The notes beneath the pieces were generated by a model that was not told where the DNA came from, searched no databases, and was given only the letters and a program-made list of their open reading frames with translations. This document shows, piece after piece, positions 1 to 5,918 of a stretch of DNA of 10,480 nucleotides (position 1 is its first letter; each line of letters begins with the position of its first letter). Origin of the DNA: Nitrosomonas sp. (lineage in GTDB: Bacteria > Pseudomonadota > Gammaproteobacteria > Burkholderiales > Nitrosomonadaceae); NCBI GenBank assembly GCA_021774205.1, contig JAJFJI010000213.1:1-10480 (forward strand). The letters are read 5' to 3'. The position numbers were made by a program, and so were the translations under genes.

Positions 1-156
1 GGTATCGTTAGCTATGGACTAAAAGCCGGTAAGGCCGCTGGCCTGGCTATTAATGTGGAGCTGGTGACAGGTATTGCTATTCCGGTAGTGGTGGTTGGTG
101 TTTTCTTTGCCATAAAATCATTGCGTCGTATGGTCAGTAAAATAGGGCGCAATTAA
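1..156 (+). CDS. C-terminal end of a membrane protein of unknown family (partial)
   Basis: An open frame runs from the left edge to a TAA at 154-156, giving the last 51 residues of a protein whose start lies outside the window. The tail has a Gly/Ala/Lys stretch (residues 6-15 of the fragment), then one clear hydrophobic segment of about 20 residues rich in Val, Ile and Phe (about 22-40). It ends in a basic stretch (KSLRRMVSKIGRN) consistent with a cytoplasmic C-terminus under the positive-inside rule. No catalytic motif is visible and I do not recognise the family. A weak 6-bp inverted repeat (157-162 with 173-178) follows the stop but has no T-tract. Confidence 0.55.
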   Translation, partial: GIVSYGLKAGKAAGLAINVELVTGIAIPVVVVGVFFAIKSLRRMVSKIGRN

Positions 157-308
157 AATCAGGGTAACAGTTCTGATTGCCCATAAAATTCGTCCATTCA
201 AGGCACAAAATGTGAGTTTGTAAGTGACAACGATCATTTTGTCATGCTGAATGGTGAATGATAGGGGTACGCTGAGTAGATGCAAATCAAGTAAATAGGG
301 AACAAACT

Positions 309-1556
309 ATGCCACGAACTAAAGCAACCTTTTATAACGCAGAAGGAGAGTCACTAGCAGGCTTGCTTGAAACGCCCGAGGGGCCAACGAATGCTTATGC
401 ATTGTTCGCGCATTGTTTTACCTGCTCGAAAGATATTTCTTCTGCATCACGTATAACGCGTGCTTTGGCGCGGCAAGGGTTTGCCGTGCTGCGTTTTGAC
501 TTTACCGGTTTGGGAAACAGTGACGGTGATTTTTCCAATACCAACTTTTCATCGAATCTGCAGGATTTGATTTGTGCGGCTGAATTCCTTGGGAAACACT
601 ACAAAAGGCCTGAGCTTTTAATTGGGCACAGTTTGGGTGGCGCGGCGGTGCTTGCCGTTGCGCAACATTTGCCGTCAGTCAAAGCAGTGGCGACAATAGG
701 CGCGCCAGCAACAGCCGGCCATGTGCGACATTTGTTCGCCAAGTCACATGAAGAAATCATGGAAAAAGAAAGTGCCCATGTTGAATTGAGTGGGCGGCGG
801 TTTATGATTAAGCGTCAGTTTATAGATGATCTCGAACAGCACAATTCTTTAGATCATATCGGTGCGTTAAAAAAGGCGCTTCTTGTTTTTCACTCACCCT
901 TGGATCAAACGGTTCCAATTAACGAAGCTTCTCGCATTTATCAAGCCGCAAAACATCCGAAGAGTTTTGTTTCGCTGGATAATGCTGATCATCTTCTTTC
1001 GCGACGGCAAGATGCTTTGTATGTGGCCAATGTCTTGTCAGCATGGGTAGGTCGTTATTTTGATGGCAACCAAGTTGGTGATGATGATAAACTAAATTTA
1101 GTGCCTGAAGTTAAATCGGAAAGCGTGATTGTGCGTGAAAAAGATAAGAAATTTACCCGGGAAATATTTACAGAAAATCATATTCTTACTAGTGACGAGC
1201 CAAAAGCAGTGGGTGGAAATGATCTGGGTGCCAATCCGTATGAGTTATTACTTGCAGCGCTAGGGAGCTGTACTTCAATGACGTTGCGTATGTACGCAAA
1301 TCATAAGAAAATTGATTTGCATGATATCGAAGTTGAACTGGCCCATAGTCGAATACATGCCAAAGATTGCGAAATCTGCGAAAAGCAGGATCAAATGATT
1401 GTTAAAATATCACGTATTATCACGTTGACAGGTAATCTGGATGAAGCGCAGCGTACCCGGTTGCTCGAGATTGCGGATAAATGTCCCGTTCATAAAACAT
1501 TAACCAATCAAATTTATATTGAAACCAAGGAATCGAATCAAAGAATCATCAAGTAA
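309..1556 (+). CDS. Bifunctional alpha/beta hydrolase - OsmC family fusion protein
   Basis: A 415-residue protein made of two domains. Residues about 1-250 are a serine alpha/beta hydrolase: the nucleophile elbow GHSLGG places Ser108, and Asp199 (SPLDQ) and His228 (NADHLL) complete a plausible triad. Residues about 270-405 are an OsmC/Ohr-like thiol peroxidase-type domain, with Cys321 in GSCTSM and Cys392 in KCPVHK at the positions of the paired redox cysteines. Two extra CxxC pairs are visible, Cys36/Cys39 near the hydrolase oxyanion region and Cys354/Cys357 in the OsmC part. No signal peptide is seen, so it is probably cytoplasmic. The fusion is a known arrangement in proteobacteria; the substrate is not established, and a role in organic peroxide or electrophile detoxification is inference. 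The ATG at 309 is supported by AGGGA eight bases upstream. Gene neighbours on both sides are well separated, so it is likely monocistronic. Confidence 0.9.
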   Translation: MPRTKATFYNAEGESLAGLLETPEGPTNAYALFAHCFTCSKDISSASRITRALARQGFAVLRFDFTGLGNSDGDFSNTNFSSNLQDLICAAEFLGKHYKRPELLIGHSLGGAAVLAVAQHLPSVKAVATIGAPATAGHVRHLFAKSHEEIMEKESAHVELSGRRFMIKRQFIDDLEQHNSLDHIGALKKALLVFHSPLDQTVPINEASRIYQAAKHPKSFVSLDNADHLLSRRQDALYVANVLSAWVGRYFDGNQVGDDDKLNLVPEVKSESVIVREKDKKFTREIFTENHILTSDEPKAVGGNDLGANPYELLLAALGSCTSMTLRMYANHKKIDLHDIEVELAHSRIHAKDCEICEKQDQMIVKISRIITLTGNLDEAQRTRLLEIADKCPVHKTLTNQIYIETKESNQRIIK

Positions 1557-1701
1557 TAATTTTGTGACTTGAACTGACGAGCTTCAGGGGTAATCTAAAC
1601 AGTTACTGCGATGTACTAAATAGTCACTTTATTAGAATGATAATCTTATTAAAAGCCGCAGCTGACTGGTGCATGAGCGTCAATAAATTGATTATTTTTG
1701 C

Positions 1702-1749
1702 CATGAAGATCACCAAGAATCTGAAGAAGTTTGCTTCGCGATCTTCATG
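1702..1749. repeat. Perfect 10-bp inverted repeat upstream of the Hsp15-like gene
   Basis: CATGAAGATC at 1702-1711 is exactly mirrored by GATCTTCATG at 1740-1749, with 28 bases between. The similarity continues imperfectly inwards, and a small GAAG/CTTC stem sits inside the loop. In RNA it could fold into one long hairpin about 45 bases before the ATG at 1794. The right arm also reads as short CTTC-containing units of the kind found in dispersed intergenic repeats. It could be a leader structure, a dispersed repeat, or an operator; there is no T-tract to make it a terminator. Confidence 0.45.
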
Positions 1750-1793
1750 TTCCTCGTGGTGATACTTGGTTTCGGCTTGTCCGGGTTGGATTT

Positions 1794-2189
1794 ATGAACA
1801 ACAACGAACATGGGGAAAAATTTCGTGTTGATAAGTGGCTTTGGGCGGCACGTTTTTTCAAAACCCGTTCCTTGGCTTCGGATGCCATTGAAAGTGGCAA
1901 GGTGCATCTGAACGATGTGCGGATTAAACCCGCCAAACAGGTGATGATTGGAGACAGGTTGAATGTTCGTGTTGGGGATTATCAATATGAAGTTGAAGTG
2001 CTGGCACTGTCAAACAAGCGCGGGTCGGCAACGATAGCGCAGCAGTTATATCGCGAAACAGATCAAAGCCGACAACAGCGAGAAATCATTGCTGCACAGA
2101 ATAAAGCTCAACCACAACCTTTTTTTTCAAAAGGCAGGCCAACCAAGCGTGATCGAAGGGAGATTGAGCGTTTTAAGCATAAGGTGTAA
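1794..2189 (+). CDS. hslR: Hsp15-like S4-domain RNA-binding protein
   Basis: A 131-residue basic protein matching the Hsp15 (HslR) family in length and order. The S4 RNA-binding domain occupies about residues 9-70: RVDKWLWAARFFKTRSLA, then SGKVHLNDVRIKPAK, then a GD turn. The family-typical Lys/Arg-rich C-terminal tail carries RPTKRDRREIERF at 115-127. In E. coli, Hsp15 binds stalled 50S subunits that retain nascent peptidyl-tRNA and helps recycle them after heat stress; that role is transferred by family. The frame stays open upstream to a TTG at 1731, but those 21 codons do not resemble the family, so the ATG at 1794 is chosen. Its ribosome site is weak (GGTTGGA close to the start). The aldolase-family gene follows after 41 bases on the same strand. 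No heat-shock promoter could be recognised. Confidence 0.88.
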   Translation: MNNNEHGEKFRVDKWLWAARFFKTRSLASDAIESGKVHLNDVRIKPAKQVMIGDRLNVRVGDYQYEVEVLALSNKRGSATIAQQLYRETDQSRQQREIIAAQNKAQPQPFFSKGRPTKRDRREIERFKHKV

Positions 2190-2230
2190 GCACTTTATAC
2201 AATTATTATTCGAATCAAAGCGGGAAAAAT

Positions 2231-3016
2231 ATGAGTAACAGCACCTTCAATCTAAACAAAAACCAGTTAATTGAGCGTTCTTTCGATGAAATGGAGTCGC
2301 ATTTGCAAGGAACCAGTTACAGCCAGGCGCAAAAATTGGCACTCACTTGCCGCATCTTATTTGATAATGGTCATGATTCCGGGCTTGCAGGACAGATCAC
2401 AGCACGAGCGGAGCAACCGGGAACTTACCTGACACAGCGGCTGGGATTTGGTTTTGATGAGATTTGCGCGGGTAATCTCTTGCTGGTCAATGAGGATTTG
2501 GAAGTGTTGCAGGGTGACGGCATGGCTAATCCAGCCAATCGGTTTCATTCATGGTTATACCGTTCCAGACCGGATGTGGGGTGTATTATACATACCCATG
2601 CCGTCCATACTGCTGCGCTAAGTATGCTCGAAGTGCCGCTGGAAATTTCACATATGGATAACTGTGTTTTGTACGATGACGTTGCTTTTTTGCCAAACTG
2701 GCCGGGTGTGCCCGTTGGTAATGAAGAAGGCGAATTAATCTCAGCCGCTATTGGTGGCAAACGTGCTTTATTACTGGCGCATCATGGCTTGTTGATCGCA
2801 TGTGCCAGTATCGAGGAAGCCTGCATGTTGGCGATTGCGTTTGAACGGGCAGCACGGATGCATTTATTAGCAGCTGCAGTCGGGAAGATACAGCCAATTG
2901 ATCCCGAACTGGGACGTGAGGCGCATGATTGGATACTTCGCTCGCAGCGTAGCGCGGTTGGTTTTGCTTATTACGCGCGACGGAGTCTGAAAAGCAATCC
3001 CGATTGTCTGGATTAG
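2231..3016 (+). CDS. Class II aldolase/adducin family protein
   Basis: A 261-residue protein with the class II aldolase/adducin fold. The metal-binding histidines are visible as His121 and His123 in HTHAVH and His185 in HHGLL. The preceding RFHSWLYRSRPDV block (residues 104-116) is the conserved helix of the family. In L-fuculose-1-phosphate aldolase the catalytic Glu73 lies just before this block; here the aligned stretch is NPANRFH, with Ala in place of Glu. That makes classical retro-aldol chemistry doubtful and suggests the adducin-like subgroup common in proteobacteria, whose substrate is unknown. The start ATG has GCGGGA about seven bases upstream. The gene may share a transcript with the Hsp15-like gene. 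The protein looks soluble and cytoplasmic. No sugar-pathway gene is next to it to suggest a substrate. Confidence 0.88.
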   Translation: MSNSTFNLNKNQLIERSFDEMESHLQGTSYSQAQKLALTCRILFDNGHDSGLAGQITARAEQPGTYLTQRLGFGFDEICAGNLLLVNEDLEVLQGDGMANPANRFHSWLYRSRPDVGCIIHTHAVHTAALSMLEVPLEISHMDNCVLYDDVAFLPNWPGVPVGNEEGELISAAIGGKRALLLAHHGLLIACASIEEACMLAIAFERAARMHLLAAAVGKIQPIDPELGREAHDWILRSQRSAVGFAYYARRSLKSNPDCLD

Positions 3017-3127
3017 GAATCTGGATGATGAAGCGGCCGTAGAATTGTTCTGATGCAAATATTGCCAACAAAAAGTTGATCATGAATTTTCTGGGCGGGT
3101 AACTTTAACCGATTGTTGGAAAATAAT

Positions 3128-3156
3128 TTGTGCGTTTCTCACGTTTCAGATAGAAT
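3128..3156 (+). promoter_or_regulatory. Probable promoter of tRNA-Val
   Basis: A TAGAAT -10 element lies at 3151-3156, with TTGTGC at 3128-3133 as a weak -35, spaced by 17 bases. The bases after the -10 are GC-rich, as in stringently controlled stable-RNA promoters. The -35 matches the consensus at only three of six positions, so the call rests on the -10, the spacing and the tRNA starting 12 bases later. Confidence 0.45.
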
Positions 3157-3167
3157 CCGCCTTTCCC

Positions 3168-3244
3168 AGGCGCGTAGCTCAGCTGGTTAGAGCACCACCT
3201 TGACATGGTGGGGGTCGTTGGTTCGAGTCCAATCGCGCCTACCA
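3168..3244 (+). tRNA. tRNA-Val(GAC), with encoded CCA
   Basis: A complete 77-base cloverleaf can be folded by eye. The acceptor stem is AGGCGCG (3168-3174) with CGCGCCT (3234-3240). The D stem is GCTC/GAGC (3177-3180 with 3190-3193). The anticodon stem is CCACC/GGTGG (3195-3199 with 3207-3211), with loop TTGACAT and anticodon GAC at 3202-3204. The T arm is GTTGG/CCAAT around TTCGAGT (3222-3228). Discriminator A3241 is followed by an encoded CCA at 3242-3244. Anticodon GAC reads valine codons GUC and GUU. The 3' half is the likely attachment site for the integrase that begins 226 bases downstream; since the gene is intact, the inserted element would have restored its 3' end. Confidence 0.96.
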
Positions 3245-3356
3245 ATTATCTTTCCGCAGCAGTCCGATACCATCCGCAATACACCATAAATAAAAAATTA
3301 TTTAATTTTCCTGTCCATACTGATCCGTCTAAATCCTATTGCATCCGATATAGAAT

Positions 3357-3427
3357 GGGGGTATAAATAGGGGTATATTTGATAATTAGGAATTATATAC
3401 CCCCAAATAGACATGGAAGATACCCCT
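3357..3427. repeat. Cluster of GGGGTATA direct and inverted sites before the integrase
   Basis: GGGGGTATA at 3357-3365 and GGGGTATA at 3370-3377 are direct copies 13 bases apart. TATACCCCC at 3396-3404 is the exact inverse of the first, and ATACCCCT at 3420-3427 is a shorter inverse copy. Four copies within about 70 bases, between the tRNA and the integrase start, are unlikely by chance. They fit arm-type binding sites for the integrase or its excisionase, or an autoregulatory operator of the integrase gene. The pattern is seen directly; the role is inferred. Confidence 0.55.
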
Positions 3428-3469
3428 AGTAATAATTCAGTGCCTGAAGAAAAAAGCCGATAAACTGAA

Positions 3470-4453
3470 TTGACTGATACCGCTATCAGGAATGCCAAAG
3501 TCGGAGATAAGCAGCGAAAGTTAGGTGATAAAAGAGGACTATTTTTACTTATTCATCCTAATGGCTCCAAGTATTGGCGCATGAAGTACCGATATGCAAG
3601 AAAAGAGAAAGTGCTTTCACTGGGTGTTTATCCTGATGTAAGTTTGAAAGATGCGCGTGAACGCAGGGATGAAGCACGCAAGCTATTATCTAACGATGTT
3701 GATCCAAACAACATTAAAAAGCAGACAAAACAGTTAGCCAGAGAAGCCATAGAAAACAGTTTTGAATCTATTGCCCGTGAATGGTTTGGAAAACATTCGC
3801 CAAATTGGAGCGGAGAGCACAGTAAGAGGGTTTTCAGGTCACTGGAAAAAGATGTTTATCCATGGTTAGGGGATAAACCGATTGCAGAAATAACGCCACC
3901 CGAATTACTAGCTGTGGTATGCAGGATTGAAGAACGTGGTGCACTAGAAACAGCGCACAGAGTGCTTGGGTATTGTGGAACTGTTTTTCGTTATGCTGTC
4001 GCAACAAAACGGGCTGAACGTGACCCATCCGGTGATCTTAAAGGGGCATTGCCACCATATAAAAGCAAGCTTTTTGCGAGCATTACCGATCCAAAAGAAA
4101 TTGGGCAATTGCTGCGAGCATTGCAAAGTTACAAAGGAACATTCCTTACTCGTTCTGCATTAAAGCTTGTTCCTATGCTTTTCGTTCGACCTGGTGAGCT
4201 GCGTAAGGCTGAATGGAACGATGTTTACTTTGATAAATGTGAGTGGGCAAGTACGATACTAAATGAACAAGGATGGGATGATGATGCAATTGAAAGACAG
4301 CTAGCACATGTTGAAGGGAATCGCGTAAGGGCGGCTTATAATTATGCACAATATTTAGATGAACGGAGAAAAATGATGCAACACTGGACGGATTATTTGC
4401 AGTCGCTGGAAGAAGGTGCAAGTGTTGTTCCAATATTCAGAAAAGCAACTTAA
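3470..4453 (+). CDS. P4-type tyrosine integrase with an internal deletion, probably inactive
   Basis: A 327-residue member of the P4/DUF4102 integrase family; full-length members are close to 400. Residues about 1-80 are the N-terminal arm-binding domain (LTDTAIRNAK start, LFLLIHPNGSKYWRMKY, LSLGVYPDVSLKDAR). About 95-190 is the core-binding domain. The catalytic domain starts normally with RPGELRKAEW (Arg240, first active-site Arg), but at residues 259-260 the sequence jumps from the KCEW strand to ASTILNEQGW. It then continues with QLAHVE (His280) and RAAYN (Tyr290, the nucleophile). The missing stretch, roughly 75-80 residues, normally holds the beta-hairpin lysine and the HxxR box, so recombinase activity is unlikely. 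The deletion is in frame. The only usable start in this frame is TTG at 3470 with no good ribosome site; an in-frame ATG at 3413 is cut off by TAA at 3461-3463. It is best read as a decayed island integrase. Confidence 0.88.
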   Translation: MTDTAIRNAKVGDKQRKLGDKRGLFLLIHPNGSKYWRMKYRYARKEKVLSLGVYPDVSLKDARERRDEARKLLSNDVDPNNIKKQTKQLAREAIENSFESIAREWFGKHSPNWSGEHSKRVFRSLEKDVYPWLGDKPIAEITPPELLAVVCRIEERGALETAHRVLGYCGTVFRYAVATKRAERDPSGDLKGALPPYKSKLFASITDPKEIGQLLRALQSYKGTFLTRSALKLVPMLFVRPGELRKAEWNDVYFDKCEWASTILNEQGWDDDAIERQLAHVEGNRVRAAYNYAQYLDERRKMMQHWTDYLQSLEEGASVVPIFRKAT

Positions 4454-4850
4454 ATTTTACACATTTATTTTCTGCTTTATTTCGACCCTTTAAAAAAGTA
4501 GTGGGGAGAACGGGGAAAGTGGGAGAAATTCCTTGTAATTCATATCACCACTTGGTTTCGGCTTCCTCATTTTCTCAGAATCAGAGTTAAAACAGTGGGG
4601 AATCTCCCCACTTTCTATCTAGGTTATTTTGACTATTGGACGCATTATTTTTTTATGCCTCTATACAGTTTTCAGTAAAATGCATAAATAGATAAAAATT
4701 CCATCAAAATAACGCTATAAAACAAAATTTAGGCCTAAAAAAGCAGCAAACTGAAATGATTCATAGGCATTATTCTTTTTTGTAGAAAACGAATCTTTTC
4801 TTGCAATACGGGGCGGATCATATATGAGCTAATACAGATAATTAATATCT
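4454..4850. other. Gene-free stretch between integrase and bestrophin gene
   Basis: I see no convincing coding sequence on either strand here. It is AT-rich. The left part (4497-4530) is purine-rich, with three G-tracts: GTGGGGAG, CGGGGAA and GTGGGAG. AGTGGGGA at 4500-4507 recurs at 4594-4601, where it forms a hairpin with 4605-4612. A 15-base word at 4550-4564 also occurs at 1764-1778. From 4613 to 4850 nothing stands out. The stretch separates convergently transcribed genes and should hold terminators for both; only the hairpin at 4594-4612 qualifies, weakly. Confidence 0.6.
4594..4612. terminator. Perfect 8-bp hairpin, possible bidirectional terminator
   Basis: AGTGGGGA (4594-4601) pairs perfectly with TCCCCACT (4605-4612) across a three-base ATC loop, making a GC-rich stem. 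It is followed on the plus strand by only a mixed pyrimidine stretch (TTCTATCT) and preceded by AAAA at 4589-4592, which would give a short T-tract on the minus strand. It lies between convergent genes, 140 bases after the integrase and 240 bases after the bestrophin stop. The stem is certain, the terminator function is not. Confidence 0.4.
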
Positions 4851-5873
4851 CTACATCAAAATACCATTTTTCGCTTCTATAGGTTTTGGTAAGTCCATCT
4901 CATCTAACATTTCGCGAAGATCAATTTCAATGGTACGACTAAGTGCTGTAATAGGAATATCATTTGCTCCTGCCTGAAAAGGATTTTCACTTGATTCACC
5001 TATTTTATCCATGGTACGAAATATCCACGAGACCAACACGCAAAAAGGAATAGTAAACCAGGTCATATAATGCCCAAGTTTTTCAAACTCTGGTATCATT
5101 CCAAAAGGTAATAGGATACAAAACAGCCATACAAAATAGAGGTTAAGCGTTGCGTATTGACGTGGATACGGAAAATTTTTAATGCGCTCGCATTTACCCT
5201 GATGTTCATATAAAACAGACAAAATCCTCTGCAATTCTATGTGACGAAAATTATCTATCAACCCTTTGTTAAATAGTACTTTAAGGTCTTCTGCCTGAGC
5301 ACTGATAATATGTGCAGCTCGGTTTTGTTTGCTCAAAATACATTCTTTATCTACAGCAGATAAGTAAGGTGTAATATCATCTTCCAAGCTTATTTCATGC
5401 TCTGGAACGATGAAAAATTTCTTGTATTCAATATTATAATTTTTATCCATTGTTTCCCATTCGCGTGGCTGACGTAATTGATGACGTAATGCGGTGGTAA
5501 GCCATGCAACATGGCGATAAATAAGTCTGCGATGTACTGCTTTGAGTTCGCAATCCGACAAAGGTTGTTGTGTGTATTTGTTGGAAATGAATGTTTTTAT
5601 CATCATTCCCCATGTTCGACTTGAATTTACAATAGCTCCGTAAATCTTTCGTGCTTCCCACAAACGGTTGTATGTGGCGTTATTTTGGAAACCGATAATG
5701 AAAGCCACAGCTGTGCCGATAATTGCCATGGGCAACCAAGGCAATGCCAACCACTGGAAATGAAAGGCTTCATAGATTACCGTTGGAACGGTCGCAATAA
5801 TGGCAAATATATAAATATCGCGTCTTGTCCATACGATAACCTTTTTAATACCAAAACTCTTTCTGATATGCAT
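4851..5873 (-). CDS. Bestrophin family anion channel
   Basis: A 340-residue protein of the bacterial bestrophin family (formerly UPF0187/RFP-TM), which forms pentameric inner-membrane channels passing mainly chloride or other small anions. Signature blocks are GFQNNATYNRLWEARKIYGAIVN (residues 61-83, the pore-neck helix after TM2), NFPYPRQYAT (233-242), and SSENPF (294-299), followed by an NDIPI cytosolic segment. Hydrophobic segments lie near 21-37, 46-62, 241-262 and 270-286. Length is within the family range. The ATG at 5873 has AAAGGT six bases upstream on the minus strand. It is the last gene of the row pump-adaptor-channel, 45 bases after the adaptor stop, so probably co-transcribed, though a TATAAT at 5896-5891 could provide its own promoter. 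Its function beside a metal pump is unknown; charge balance or anion export are guesses. The C-terminus ends with the typical DL-P-P region. Confidence 0.9.
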   Translation of the reverse strand: MHIRKSFGIKKVIVWTRRDIYIFAIIATVPTVIYEAFHFQWLALPWLPMAIIGTAVAFIIGFQNNATYNRLWEARKIYGAIVNSSRTWGMMIKTFISNKYTQQPLSDCELKAVHRRLIYRHVAWLTTALRHQLRQPREWETMDKNYNIEYKKFFIVPEHEISLEDDITPYLSAVDKECILSKQNRAAHIISAQAEDLKVLFNKGLIDNFRHIELQRILSVLYEHQGKCERIKNFPYPRQYATLNLYFVWLFCILLPFGMIPEFEKLGHYMTWFTIPFCVLVSWIFRTMDKIGESSENPFQAGANDIPITALSRTIEIDLREMLDEMDLPKPIEAKNGILM

Positions 5874-5890
5874 AAATTACCTTTAGGATT

Positions 5891-5896
5891 ATTATA
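5891..5896 (-). promoter_or_regulatory. Possible -10 element before the bestrophin gene
   Basis: The minus strand reads TATAAT here, a perfect -10 hexamer, within the 45-base gap between adaptor and bestrophin genes and 18 bases before the ATG. No matching -35 is found at 16-18 bases upstream and there is no TG extension. If used, the transcript leader would be only a few bases long, so it may be fortuitous. Confidence 0.25.
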
Positions 5897-5918
5897 GTGG
5901 ATTGTTGTAAATGGAGCT

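Noticed and set aside
157..178. AATCAG/CTGATT inverted repeat after the first gene as a terminator
   Set aside because: Only six pairs, AT-rich, ten-base loop and no T-tract.
1633..1651. Fur-box-like sequence TAGAATGATAATCTTATTA before the Hsp15-like gene
   Set aside because: It matches about 13 of 19 consensus positions, mostly from AT-richness, with poor symmetry in the right half and no iron gene nearby.
1731..1793. TTG-initiated extension of the Hsp15-like protein by 21 residues
   Set aside because: The added residues do not resemble the family, overlap the inverted repeat, and the ATG at 1794 gives the usual Hsp15 length.
2748..3083. Minus-strand open frame of 111 codons across the aldolase-family gene
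   Set aside because: It is antisense to a well-supported gene, with low-complexity non-family composition.
4497..4527. Possible G-quadruplex in the purine-rich run after the integrase
   Set aside because: Only three runs of three or more G lie close together; a fourth is missing.
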